A DNA stretch of 64,000 nt, from contig OZ023192.1 in NCBI GenBank assembly GCA_963995505.1, forward strand, positions 1,890,001 to 1,954,000, read 5' to 3'. Source of the DNA: Hypericum androsaemum (lineage: Eukaryota; Streptophyta; Magnoliopsida; Malpighiales; Hypericaceae). Numbering within the stretch: position 1 is the stretch's first letter; each line of letters opens with the position of its first letter. The translations under genes were made by a program, and so were the position numbers. The notes beneath the pieces are model-generated. The model had not been told where the DNA came from and did not search any database. It saw nothing but the letters and a program-made list of their open reading frames with translations. Below are positions 49,999-63,134 of this stretch, piece after piece.

Positions 49999-52900
49999 TT
50001 ATTTGAGACCTCTGCTGCGGCTTCTTTTGTGCTTCCGGGACTTGCCAAACAGATGGAAGTGGCCGCCTTTACGCCGAGATGGATGAACTGGTGTCCTTCT
50101 GGCGTGCTTAAGCACAGAGAAAAAGCATATCCTCATTAAGGAGTGGAATGGCCTTTCGAATATTTCATAAGAAAAACCGGCAAGAGTAGCAAAATCCAAC
50201 CTTTGCCTTGCGGAAACTCTTCGAATTCCAGCACAGAAAGCTGCTGCATCCCCCTGCTGCAGAACTTGATTCATACCCGCTACAGAAAAAAAACACACAG
50301 ACTGAATAACAATATCCGAGTTATTCAAGAGATTCGTCGTCGAAAATGAAATAGTATAACACAGAAACGTAGTTTATCCATCGCAAATTCCAAAAACGGA
50401 TTCTTGACCCAATCGAGAAGCCATTGAGAACTAATTAGCCCACTTATCATGGAACAAGGTTCCAGAAATAAAAATGCATTCACTATTACAAAGAACAAAT
50501 CTTTGCAAAAATGAATCCAAGCTTCTCCGGGTTTGATATATTCCTAAAGATAAAGCCAAGAATCCAGGAAAAACTAGGCCACCAATAAAAGTTCAAGTGT
50601 TCAACATTTCCAAGCTTTCTTTTGGATTCCCAAAATTACCGTGCTTGGAAACACTTAGGAAGACCGTTAAAGAGGTAGAGTAGTTGAACATCCACAAGAG
50701 TATATACGAGTGACTTTGTTGATGCAGGAAGATTGTCAGTTATCAATCGAAAAGAAACTTACAGGTTTTCTTTCATTGTATTCCCTGCAAAACTTGCACT
50801 GTGCAATAAGCTTGGGGATATAGGACGGTCGACATGTTTAGCATTATGATTCGTGGGTAACATCAGCTGATCTTGCGAAGTTAAAACTCTTAGCTCACGG
50901 TTCAACTCATCCTCCCAATGCTGAGGAGGCAAACCGGTCGGAGTTGCAGATCCGATATGATTACTGGATGCTATATCTTCCTGTGGCATAATTTGGTTCT
51001 TCTCGGGTTTTAAACGATTGACTGACTGAGCACCTTTCTCTGCAGCCTGTAACCATGCAGTTTCTAGTCTCTGCTCGCGTATAATGGATTCAATTCTCTG
51101 CATTGGTATCCCCTCCTGGTTCTCTTCTTCTCCGTTGTTCCCATCAGGCAGCAACCCTGACACAGCAGTAGAAAATGAAGTTCTATCCAGCAGTTTAGAA
51201 GATCGGAAGTTCACTGCTTCTTGTAGATTACCTTCCACAGCTGCCACCGCCAGCTTCTGACCTTCCCGCGAGCCAACCAGATGAACGTTGCCAATGGAAC
51301 ATTCACCATCTGGCACACAAACAATTCTGACCTCTACATTTTTCCTCAAGACCATTTCAATCGCATTTGTGATACTACTCAAAAATCTCTCCGCCCTGGC
51401 TTTGACCTCCTCATCACTGAAAGCAACATAAGCTACAAAAACACCTACAAGGAAATTCACATTTAACTCGTCGAATACTAACACTTCAATGGGATGCTAA
51501 GCTTTTGCCAAAATTCATTAGTGCAAAGGCGTATATGGCAAGGATCCAAACTGAATGAAAAAAGCTCCAAAATCTAGCATTTTGGTAAACCGAGAATCGA
51601 AATGATCCAAGAGTCCATTCTGATGAGCAACAGTGTAACCATCACACAAGTCAATAGCTGCCATTTCCGTACAGACACCATTAAAGTGCCCAGATACTCG
51701 GTTTAAGTCTTCTCGAGATCATATCATCATCTTACTTTATACAAAAACAAAATAACAAGTGCACTCGGATACAAAATGACTAGAAAAAAGAGTTTTCAGA
51801 AAAGGCCACTCATAATTAGCAATGAAAAGAGCTCCCACTCGTAAACATTTCAATAGGATGTCAGAATCTCAGTTTTGGCACATTCAATTGACATGCAAAC
51901 AGTAGCTAGGTACTCACCTTTGACTTTGGATACAGAAAGGAGATGTCCATGAGCACGCAGTAGCTGTCTCAGAGTCTTTGAGTGGCATTTTCCAATGCAC
52001 TTCTCCCATAAGCCATTGAAATTGTCCAAGTTATTTGATCGAATCATATTTGCAACCATATCATCATCCCGTGAAGTAGATGAAGCATGGCTAGTCGCCA
52101 ATTGGGTCTGAGACCCCCTGGCATTTCCATTAATTTCTTTGTGCAAGGAAGCAGGTGAACTTGATCTTCGAAGAAAATGCTGAGCATCAAATTTCTGTCG
52201 GTGAGAAGCAGATTCTCTTGAAGAGCTCGAATGATCTTCTTCTGTTGACCTCGAGCTCAATCTTCTGCTGCTGCTTGACTGAGTCACTTCGAGTGACGGT
52301 ACTGAACTAAGCTGTAGAAGAGCTGCCGTGAACCATGTTGAGCGATCATTTGAAACCCGTAGCTGCTTCTCAGCCTCCAGAAGAAGCTTCAGAGCACGCT
52401 TTAGCCTCTCCAGTTCAGCCTCGCTCACTAAGGAAAAGGCCAAGCATTTATTAGTCAGATACAGAAGGAAGCGTACAGGCTGCATGTATCTGACCAGTAC
52501 TGAATGGTGTTAAAGACTCGCAGAATCTTCTCACTTAAGAGAGAGAAATGAAAAACTAGATTAAGAAGGCCACAAATAAGAATATGATACTCACAGATTC
52601 GCCCTCCAAAGAATGAATCGCCCTGTACAACGTGCATTCCAGCGATAACATCCATTATGAGGCCAGCCATCTGAGACATCAAGACCAATGGATCAACCCC
52701 AGAGTCCATCAGATCCCTGGCCTGTTTTACTGTCTCGGATGTGTCTGAGGACATTGCTAATTCCAAGAGTTCTAGCAACTTCTCATCAGGGACAACTCCC
52801 AACTGTAAGGGTCAATAAGTACATATATCAGTTAGCAAAAAAGTAATTTAACTTTTCGTAAACAAGACTCTCTCTTCTTTCAGATACCTGTCTGAAGGGT

Positions 52901-55098
52901 AGCAGATGAAGAGCAGACAAGAGAACACATTATACAACAAAATAACAAAACAGTAAACTCACAAGTTCATTCACAAGAGACGTGGTTATCCTTTTTCCCA
53001 GCAAACTCAACTGGTCTAGCATAGTTTCAGCATCTCGTAGAGAGCCATCTGCATTTAATGCAATCAAATCCAGCGCATCCAAGTCCACATCCAGATTCTC
53101 TTTGTTTGCAATTTGGTGCAACCTTGCTACAACGTCCCCGTCCTTGATTTTGTTAAAGATATACCTCTGACACCGAGATTGAACTGTTCGGGGAACATTG
53201 TCAACATCGGTCGTTATAAATATGAACACAACTTGTTGCATTGGTTCTTCGAAGAACTTGAGAAATGCTGACCACATCCGGGGTGGCAACAGATGGCACT
53301 CATCAATGATACAGACGGTGTAATGGGAACTGCTGGATGGGGGAGCCTGCACAATCCTCTTGAACAGGTATCTAACTCTGTCAATTTCCTTCTTGCTTGT
53401 ACCATCGATTTCCCAAATATACTTGGTCCTACCAGAAATTACATCTGTGCAGTCTCTACAGCAACCGCAGGGTTTTGTTTCCTCGTCAGATCTACAATTT
53501 AAAGCAGAGGCAAATATCCTGGCTGTTGAGGTCTTTCCAGTACCCCTGGGGCCCTGGAATAGATATACCGGGGCAATCCTTCTCCTGGAAATGGCATTGA
53601 CAAGCGATTGAACCACAATGTTCTGACCGATCAATTCGTCAAAGAAGAATGGCTTATACTTCTGGCTCAGACTTCGAATATTTTCTGGGGTACCGTCTTC
53701 CTCTCCATCCTTATTCAGAGGAACAATCTCTAGGCCATCTTGGCTCCTACAACTTGACCATCTCCTGCCATCCAACCGACTCAAGGCCTCCAAATCTAGC
53801 TCCCCGAAGTTTGTAGAAAGTTCGTCATCGCTGTACCCGGTTCCCAAAGATGATCCACCTCTACGATCAGTACCATCTGTGAGCAATGGAAGAAGGCCTT
53901 TAGCACTTTTCGATGCAATCTTATATGATGAATGCTTGCGTGCTCGAGCCATTGAGCGATTTCCGAGTAAGCTGCTACCTCCTCTCCTCCGCAAAATGTC
54001 AGAAATGGAAGGAGAGCAACAGCTCCCACATCCATCTCTGTGTCTTGGTGTCCTTCTAGACCAATAGCAAGGAATCCCGCACCCTCGTGAACCCTGAAAA
54101 TCCAATAGTTCATCCCCTTCCTCTTCATCGTCGTAATTATCTACGAATGAGGCCGTAGTGGCATCCCAAGACCCAGCCGTACTTGGGTTTCCTTCAAGAT
54201 ACCTGTTGTAGGAGCTGGCTGACAATGCAGGGGTACCATAAGAATAAGAAGACTCCTTCCTACGTCCATTTCTCCTCAACAACTTGGACATCGAATGTGA
54301 CAAATTCTTTTGTTTAGAAAGTAACAGCAATGGTGACGCACCAGAGGCCTTCCCAGTCCGCTGATCCTCGGAGTTACTGTATTCCTCAGTGTCATCAGAT
54401 TGCTCCAGATATCCGTTTCTCTTAGGGTGACTCTTCAGCAACTTCCTCAAGTTCATCTCTTTTTGCTGGCATCTAGACAAAACATCCAAATGGGTTCCGG
54501 ATTTCTTACCCTTCCTCCTGGCTGCATTTTCCCTACGCGTAGCCGACGAGACAAGGCGTGCGTCTCTGCACCTGAAAATCATGGAAGCAGACCGGGGCTC
54601 CATCAGGTAACCCTCACCACGCCTCATCTCACCCGCATTCCTTGCATCACTCAGGCTATCATCAAGACTCTCTTGAACCGAACCAGACTCATTCTCCCCC
54701 TCCTCTTCCTCCTCCTCCTCCTCATCATCATCCCTTCCCATCCCACCTCTCCCATCGGAGGACTTGTTAGTCCTCCAATTGTACAAGAATACCCTCTTCT
54801 CCTTGCCACTACTCGCATTACCACCGACACACCCACCCTTCACCCGGGGTTCCAAATGGCTCTCGTTCCCACTCCTATCCCTATCCCTATCCCCACCCTC
54901 CTCATCCTCCTCCCCATCCTCCACCTGCCTCCTCCTCAAACCCGACACCGCCATTGCTGCAGATCTTGAGGAACTAAGAGGCGACTTCCATGAAGAAACC
55001 GTCCCGGGATCCCTCAAAACTCTTGCAGCCTTCCGAATTTGGGTAAGCTCCTTCTTCAAGTGCAGCCTACTTGGATCAGACACCTTCACCCCAGACAT
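49999..55098 (-). CDS. STI: STICHEL, DnaX-like (Pol III gamma/tau) protein
   Basis: Six exons on the minus strand close in frame to 1240 aa: 55098-52963, 52802-52595, 52427-51918, 51444-50763, 50279-50201 and 50106-49999. STICHEL shares the ATPase part of bacterial DNA polymerase III gamma/tau but acts in trichome branching in Arabidopsis. The N-terminus (SRLHLKKELTQIRKAARVLR) and a Ser/Asp/Glu-rich region (GAG-repeat DNA) precede the AAA+ module: Walker A GPRGTGKTST (about 514-523), zinc module C..........CGCCRDC (about 545), Walker B-like CIIDECHLL (about 590), sensor region TTDVDNVPRTVQSRCQRYIF. The Asp-Gly-Ser-Leu-Arg-Asp lid motif (ADGSLRDAETMLDQLS) is intact. The C-terminus ends in a basic tail (RRKGGHFHLFGKSRKHKRSR). 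The last intron (GTTGGA donor) was inferred from phase and tail similarity; without it the protein would stop 11 residues later. Confidence 0.93.
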
Positions 55099-56729
55099 CT
55101 CCCCACTCCTAAAGACTCAATCTTTGGACCAACCCACAAAATGTATCCCCAAAATAAACCAAACCCAGATAAACCTAATTCAACAACAGCAAGTGGTGGG
55201 GACTCATGTAATGTGAAAAGGACATGGACATGTGCAGAAAACAAAGCAACAGATCTGACAATAACTTCTGGCTGTTGTTTTGCTTTTGGACAGTTGCACC
55301 AGTGAGTGATTAAATTCAGACAAACAGGAAACCAAGTAGTGTCTGTGCCTCCTCTGTGGGGCTTAGACAAACAAGAAAAAACAAACTTCAAGTTGCAATC
55401 TTTCTTTTCACCAGCTTACTTCCACTTATCTACCGATTATCGGGTACCGTCAGGTCTTATTTAGAAGCCACTTTCACAACTTCACCATAGTTTGCTCTCT
55501 TAATGAGCTAAAAGATTGAAGCTTTAGGAGAAGGGTAAGAGAAAGTTGCAACATTTTTTGGGTTTTCGTTGTGGGTTTCGTTTGTTGGCGGTTGCTCGAG
55601 GGGGAAAAAGAAAGGAAAGGTGAAAACTTTGAAAAGAGATGAAATAGGGAAAGCTCCATCTCCGGTCACTATTAGTACAAGTACCCGCGTCACGCGGGGA
55701 TTCTCTCTCCAATTCAATAATGATTTTTTTCAAAAAAAATTAATTTCAAATGACAAAACTCTTTTAACAACTATTCATATTATATTTATCAAGATTCGAA
55801 TTTAATACATTTTTATTTATACTTTTAAAATGTGGTAAACTTCTCCCAATAAATATTTAACATTGTTGTATTATCGATGACTCAAACTCGAGACCTGGTT
55901 AACCTAGAACAACACGATCATTATTTGATCTAAGCATTTGTTGGTCAAACTCAATATATCTTGATTAAACTATAATAATTTTCTCGTTGGTTGATTTAAA
56001 TATTTATTGGTATTTTGTGATTTGCCAATTACTTATGTTATTGGACCAAATTAAAATTGATAAATTTTTTATTCACCAAATGTAATATAAATGTACAAAT
56101 GTATTAAAATAATAATATTATTTTTAACTAAACTCGAACCCAAAGGTTTATTGTGTGCGGGTCGGATTCAGTGCTGCTATCAGCCCAGCTGTCGAATATG
56201 ACAACTAAAATTAAAAAGACAGCCCGCACGTCCTTCTACCAAAGAAGTATATTTGGTCTAATAGTATTATGCAAAGAGGTTATGAGTTCGATTCTCACAA
56301 CAGACATATTATTTTTTAATTTTCAACAGCATATGATAAAAAAAATAAAGTCATAATTTTTGTAGATTGTTAAATTTTCTTTCCAAAAATATATTATAAT
56401 AATAAAAATTTTAAATGAGTCAAAAATTATCAACCTTTAAAAATTTTGATGATACTCCAAGACTCCCTTTATCGGCACCCAATCGGGCGAAAGTTGCGTG
56501 ATGGATGGATTGAGACATAAAAGGTAGGCCTTGGCTTCGCTGCTATTATTACGAGTATCTGTATCTTGTCTAATTATCTTATCTTTTTTTTAATGGTTAT
56601 CTTGTCTAATTATCGAGCTGGCCATATTCGCAAGTTCGCAACAAGCGAATTTTAAATTGATAGCACCTCTGATTTTCTGAAGTTCCAAATATTAAAACCA
56701 ATCACTTGCAAAAAATTTTGGTTAATATC
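55099..56729. other. STICHEL promoter region and spacer
   Basis: 55.1-55.7 kb is the leader and promoter side of STICHEL, with pyrimidine-rich minus-strand sequence. A dispersed-repeat copy lies near 55830-55925. No other gene is supported. Confidence 0.35.
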
Positions 56730-56734
56730 GTTTA

Positions 56735-57271
56735 TGTTGGACTTAAAGGCCCAATCAGACAATTATTATTGTGCCTGATTGGGTCCATAAGATGACGCAA
56801 TTGCCACCAGAGTTCGCGGCCCACGCAGCACGCTGACGTGGACCGGCCCGATGACGCAATTGCCACCAGAGTTGGCGGCCCACGCAGCACGCTGACGTGG
56901 CACCACGTGGCAGACATGCTGTCCAGTAGTGCCACGTGTCGCCGCGTGGCGCATTATGGTGTGCCGGATTCCCTATAAAAGGAAAATTCGGCTGAACCAA
57001 AATAAAGTTTGCCCACAACCACTCAATAAGAAAGGAAAAACTCTGGATTAGTCCCTGAGTTTTGATCAGATTTTTGATAGAGGAAATCTCGTAAAAATTA
57101 ATTACGAATTGGTTAAAACGTGATCGTAATTTGACTGGCACGAAAACATTGTGGACCCGAACCTGTGGACCTCTTGTTTCAACAAGTAAGTGATTTATTA
57201 TTAACGAATTGGTTTGTTAATTAAACAGGTTTAACATGTAATTACTCATTAATTACGCATTAAATCTGTCA
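56735..57271 (+). repeat. 5' LTR of the copia element
   Basis: 537 bp. U3 carries a 59-bp tandem duplication starting at 56791 and 56850 (GATGACGCAATTGCCACCAG units) and CACGTGG words near 56904 and 56933. Ends in TGTCA one base before the primer site region. Confidence 0.9.
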
Positions 57272-58407
57272 ATTGGTATCAGAGCATGGTTGAAACCATG
57301 TTTTGATGATGATATGATATTTTAATTCAAGTAATTATGTAATTTATTGGGTTAAAAATCATATTAATTATGATTTTATTTAAAAATCATAATCTGTTGG
57401 ACTTTAAATTTTGCCTAACCACGCGGGCAAATTCGCGCACGCGCAAAACTTTAAGGTACCAATCTAAAATTTAACCACATACGTGGCACCTGCGTGTCAT
57501 GGACTTCGGTGTAATTTTTGGAAAATTTGGGAATTAAATTGAACTTTGTCCAAAAACCCCAAATCGACAAAAAACCCCCCATCGGGCGATTTCGGAAGAT
57601 TTCGCTCCAAATCGATTTCTGTTGATTTCGTAAAAAATATGACATTTTCGACGCCGTAGCTCGACGATAGTCGATTCTCCGGCGTGTTCTCGACGTTCCG
57701 ATACCACTTTCGTGGATCGACGTCGTCGGAAAACGAAGATCGAAGCCGTCGACACCGGAGATACGCGGAAGGGAGAAGACGACCGTGACAGAGAACGGCC
57801 ACACGACGGACCGCGAGGCTGCTACTGACGTGCTCGCGACACCACGGCGAGTCGATTGCGACCAGTCTCGGCCGTTGGTTCACCGCCGTTGCGCTGCGGT
57901 CGTTGGCGGAGATTCGGCCGCCTTCGGCGCTCGTAGGAGAAGAGAGAGAAAGTGAAAGGGGAAAATATGCGGGGGGACAAAATCATAATTTCGTAATTTT
58001 TTCCCGAAAATATTTATACCCGGGTCAAGAAAATCAAAAAACTGGTCGAATTGGCTTAGTTTATTGGTTCAACCTAACCTGATTTATGGTTAATTTTGAC
58101 TTAAGTCAAGTCAAAATTGGATTTAAATGTTAGGTTTTTTTCTCTTTTAATTGGATAAAATTAGTTTTTATTCAATTAAAATTCAATAAATTGATAAAAA
58201 ATTTGAGAAATTTTTGTCAATTTGGTTTATTAAAATTATAACGATATTTTTAATAAACTTAAAAAAATATATTTTGGAACGAGTTCTGAGATATGTTAAA
58301 TTTAACTAAAATCACATGGATTGATCTATATTATGATCATCAAAAGATTGAAAAATGAGTTTTTCAATCCTATTTTGGGAGAATATGAGAACTAACCTGA
58401 AATTGAA

Positions 58408-58990
58408 TTGCAATTGTTGCAAGATTTGATGGCTACTGGACGAAGGTATCTTAACTTCTGTGCAACGGAACTTCGACAAAAGGTTCGGAAGCGCCGTTTA
58501 CCGCTACGAGTGCCTAAGGATGACATGTATGTCATCGTTGAGCATATCGAGGCTGTTCACCGAGAGATGCAAGACTGCATCTGGGCCGGAGGTTATGATT
58601 TTGGAGAGGACTGGCCCTCCATGTTTCGAGACCTCCTGGTCACGATGAAAATCCAAGAAGATATGTGTGTCTTCTCGGAGCCCGAGTTCAACACCCATAG
58701 AGATGCTCTCTATGGTCTGATCCATTATCTCGAGAAGAGGGTCTCCTAGCTATAAAATCCCACCCTGAAGCCCATTCGATTTGTTCGATTAGGAGTGGTG
58801 GAAAAAAGAAGAAAGGTAAAGGAAAGGGTAAGTGTAAACAAACTCCAAAGGCTGAAAACCGTGGAACCAAGATGGATGGCTCCAAGGCTAAAAAGAACAA
58901 ACGGTTTAACATTTCAAAAGTGAAATATTTTAACTGTCAACAGAAGGGACATTTTGCAAAAGATTGCAAGACGCCCAAGCAGGAGCGACA
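58408..58990 (+). pseudogene. Copia gag remnant with degenerate zinc knuckle
   Basis: An open frame of 113 codons (58408-58749) with no recognised domain is followed, in a shifted frame, by a Lys-rich stretch and a CCHC-like zinc knuckle at about 58920-58975 (YFNCQQKGHFAKDC), whose first cysteine is replaced by Tyr. A TAG at 58998 ends the frame. Position just before the protease/integrase region supports gag. Confidence 0.55.
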
Positions 58991-59021
58991 GACCATGTAG
59001 CCAAAGATCGTTGTTCGTTCG

Positions 59022-60194
59022 TTGAATACAGGCGGTTGCCGGCTGGAGCAAAAAACTATTTTTGTCGGTAACAACTCGTGCATAGATGTGAAAGGCCTGA
59101 GCACTTGTAAATTGCACCTTCGTGGTGGTCGTGCCCTTCTTTTACATGATGTGTTGTTTGCTTCAGACATTCGAAGGAACTTGATCTCAGTTTTGGCCTT
59201 AATGTCTTTAGGTTTTCGGTTGTCATTTGAGGACGACACCATTAGATTATTTTTGGATGATTCCTATTTTGGCCTTGGATATATATTGGAAGATTTTTTG
59301 ATTCTGGATATCGATCCTTGTGAAAGCTTTTCCTTAGTCACTAGTTCAAACTCATCAGAGGATGATATTAAACTGTGGCATTCTAGACTAGGCCATATCG
59401 GTCAGGATCGTTTCACCCGTCTAGCTAAGGCAGGACAGCTGGGAAATGTAGAGAAATCTATATTACCCAGATGCATATCCTGTCTAGAAGGGAAAAATAC
59501 TAGGAAACTTTTCGGTACTGGGGCTAGAGCTGAATTTCTACTATAATTAGTCCATTCCGATATATGTGGTCCAATGAACGTGAGGGCAAGGCATGGAGCA
59601 TATTACTTCATCACTTTTATTGACGACTATACTAGATATGGTCGGATATACCTGATTTCTCACAAGTCTGAAGCCTTAAACTGCTTCATGAAATACATGC
59701 ATTTTGTTGAGAATCAGAAGGACAGAAAGATAAAGGCCTTACGAACTGATCGTGGCCGTGAATATCTTTCAAATGAGTTCAAAGCTCTATGCATTGAAAA
59801 AGAGATTGAACATCAGTTGTCCATTCCCTATACACCTCAGCAAAATGGGGTTGCTGAAAGAAGGAATAGAACCCTTCTTGACATGGTTAGATCGATGATG
59901 GCAGAGGCAAGTTTGCCTATATCATTCTATGGAGATGCACTCCTGACTGCCGCATACGTTCTAAACTGTGTTCCCTCTAAGTCTGTTACAGCCACTCCTT
60001 ATAAAATGTGGACAGATCGAAAGCCCGATTTATCCTATTTTAAGCCATGGGGGTGTGCGTCATATGTCCATTCTACCTCAAGTACTTTCGATAAATTAGG
60101 ACCGAGAGGTAGAAAAAGTATCTTTATAAGATACCCAGAGGTATCTAAAGGGTACGTATTTGTGGGCGAACTGGACAATGGACAAGTAACATAA
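59022..60194 (+). pseudogene. Copia protease-integrase region, broken
   Basis: The GAG-pre-integrase domain is visible (KLWHSRLGHI..., then CISCLEGK), followed by the integrase core with its acidic triad region (Asp of FIDDYTRYGRIY, Asp of LRTDRGREY, Glu of NGVAERRNRTLLD) and PWGCASYVH. Stops interrupt the frame at 59544 and 60192. Confidence 0.9.
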
Positions 60195-61745
60195 TTTGAA
60201 TCACGCAATGTCACGTTTTTGGAAAATGAATTTCTAAAGTTGAGGGAGGTTAGTAATGACCTTACCCTTTATGAGACAGATGAACCAGAATCATATGGAT
60301 CACTTCTACCGAGTGGGAGAATTGAGAAGGAAGATAGAGATTTTTTAACTCAAAATAATCTAGAAGGTCGTGATCTGAGTCCTGAAAGGGAGGTAATTCC
60401 TTATTCCAGTGGGAGTATGGTATTTCCACCCAGTGGGAGTGCGATTCCTAGATATGATGAATATATGAGAGATGTTTATCAAAATCAGAAATATCGTAGA
60501 TCTAGCAGAACTAGCATACCACGCCGACGATTTGACATCGAAGGCGAGGCTAATTTGTTCTTGGTATCACTAAAGAGATTTGATGGTCCAAGTAAAATTC
60601 TTCTGGCCATCCTACAGGATGAAGATGAGTCAAAGAATGTATCTAGAATTTTGTCATCTCCAAAATGAACTGAATGGATGAATGCAATGGAAGAAGAAAT
60701 GTCTTCTATGACCAAAAACTAGGTTTGGGATCTGGTTGACCTACCTAAGGGGCGTAGGGCAATTGGAAATAAGTGGATTCTCAAAATCTAGTGTAATGCA
60801 GATGGCAGTATCGAAAGATACAAAGCGCGTTTGGTTGCCCAAGGGTTCAAACAACAGGCTGGGATAGACTACGATGAGACTTTTACACTTGTTGTTAGAT
60901 TTTCGTCAATTAGGGTCATTTTAGCCATGGTTGCTAACATGATTCTAGAATTATATCAAATGGATGTAAAGAATGCTTTTCTCCACGGAGAATTGGATGA
61001 AGAAATCTACATGATTCAGCCTGAGGGCTACATTAAAAAAGACTACGAACACAAAGGTTGTAAATTGAATAGATCAATTTATGGTCTTAAGCAGTCGTCT
61101 AGACAGTGTTATATTCGCTTTTATAATACGATCATGCAGCATGATTTTATAATGATAGACGAAGATCACTGCGTGTATGTTAAGCGATCAGGAAATAAGT
61201 TTGCCATCATCACTTTGTATGTTGATGACATACTTTTAGCTGAAAATGACATGAGATTTCTTGTCGAAATCAAAGATTGGTTATCTTCCAACTTTGAAAT
61301 AAAAGACATGGGTGAAGCGGATTACATACTCGGAGTTAAGATTTCGAAGAATCGTTCGAAAAGAATAGTGTCTCTCTCACAAGAAACATATATTCGTAAA
61401 GTAGTAGAATGTTTTAATTGTGATCACAGTAACCCAAAGTACGTCCCATTGGTTAAAGGTTATAATTTGTGTAAGGACATGTGCCCAAAAATAGCTAAAC
61501 AACGTGGGGACATGGAGAAAATTCCTTATACCAACGCAGTTGGATGCTTGATGTACGCAATATTGTGTACCAGACCTGATATTTGCTATGTTGTTGGGAT
61601 AGCAAGCATATACCAGTCTGATCCAGGCAGTGCTCACTGGAAAGCTGTCAAAGGAATTTTAAAATATTTGAACACTACTGCAGAATACTCTTTGTGCTAT
61701 CAAGGCCGTGACCTGATATTGAATGGCTATACTGATGATGATTAG
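60195..61745 (+). pseudogene. Copia reverse transcriptase region, broken
   Basis: A linker (60219-60668) leads to the RVT_2 domain: LVAQGFKQQAGIDYDETF, MDVKNAFLHGELDEEIYM, GLKQS, and the polymerase active site LYVDDILLAEN. Stops at about 60666, 60721, 60789 and 61743 interrupt it. Confidence 0.92.
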
Positions 61746-62140
61746 GGAGGCGACATGGACAAGAAAAAGTTTACATATGGATTTATTTTCTTGTTGGGCG
61801 GGGGTGCTATCTCATAGAGCAGTAAGAAGCAAACCTGTGTATCCCTGTCAATAATAGAAGCATAATATGTAGCTTCAGCTCATACTGCACAAGAAGCGGT
61901 ATGGTTGAAGAGATTCTTAAGCCATCTCTCCCTAATCAGCTTGACGGAGTTCGTGAGTCTATTCTGCGATAACTAGGCAGCTATAGCTTATGCTAAGGAT
62001 CCTAGATTCCATAGCAGGGCTAAGCATATAGATATTAAATTTTACTTTGTTAGAAATTTAGCAAAATATAAAGAACTGTACATTAAACACATATCTACAC
62101 GAGATATGGCCGCAGATCCAATGACTAAGGCATTACCTTG
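61746..62140 (+). pseudogene. Copia RNase H region, broken
   Basis: Readable pieces are KKFTYGFIFLLGGGAIS, SSKKQTCVSLS, AQEAVWLKRFL, HSRAKHIDIKFYFVR and the usual copia C-terminal ISTRDMAADPMTKALP. Four or five stops interrupt them. Confidence 0.88.
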
Positions 62141-63134
62141 AGAAGTGTTCGAGAAACATGTTAAGTCACTGGGTTTACGACGGTTTCATTTATAATCTAA
62201 TTAGTTGGAATAGTGGAGTTTTATTTGGCAATATGAGTTAATTATAAAACATGTCGGACAGAGAAGTAGCCCACTCACACGAGCGTTTATCTCAGTGAGA
62301 GTCAAGAAGTTGATTCCTACATGAGATGAGGCAGTTATTGGACATTCTTAAGTGCATGTCCTATGACGGAATGCCGTCTTGCTCAAGAGCAAGTTTCCTT
62401 ATGGGATGCAGGAATAAGTTGCTGCATTTAGATTTTTTACAATCCATATGATAAGATAAGTAGAACTTATCATACTGTCTGTCCTATTAGCCTAGAGTTA
62501 AGCTAAGGCTGATACTCTAGTATGGTGTTAAATGACATGTGTTCTTTTTAAAAGAAATGTACACCGTAACACGTGATTAGTATCATGTGTGCTACTCGAC
62601 TATTGAATGGGATAAAAATGTTGAGTAATTTAACAATCCCTGGTGTGAGACCAATTTTTGAGAACTGTGATTCCCGAAACCTACCTTTAAGATCCTAAAC
62701 GTATTCTGGAAGTATGGTCCAGTGCTGCTAGCTTGAAAAGTTCATGAAAAGGTTATGACATAGCGATTCGACCTGGCAGGGCTGACCAGAAAAGTAGGCT
62801 GTATCATTATGAAAAGAATATAGTTAAGGGAGTAGGAACTCTGTTCATCACATTCTGAGTTTCGTGGTTCATGTGCACCAATTGTATTGAAAAGTACAAT
62901 AGTGAATCCGAATATAATTATTTGAAATCACTAATGTGAACAATAGAATGTGATATGAGTCCTGGGATAATAGCATGCATTATACAAGAAGGTTGTTGAG
63001 ATGCTACTATTCAAATAGCCTGAGTGTCTGTGCTCTTGAATTTGGCTTAACGCACTCGACGTATGCTGGTCGCACGAAATCCTTTAAAGAAATATGATAG
63101 CTATTGATCAAGGTCAATAATAATTGAGTGGGAG
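62141..63134. other. Copia 3' internal non-coding region
   Basis: About 1 kb between the RNase H remnant and the polypurine tract holds no readable protein in either strand. This is long for a copia element and may be a lineage trait. Confidence 0.5.

Noticed and set aside
54400..54969. 189-codon plus-strand frame rich in Leu/Pro/Ile
   Set aside because: It is antisense to the Glu/Asp/Arg-rich part of STICHEL exon 1, whose GAG repeats leave the opposite strand open.
57497..57883. 128-codon minus-strand open frame in the copia leader
   Set aside because: It lies antisense in the GC-rich 5' internal region of the retrotransposon, has no recognised domain, and overlaps other equally open frames.
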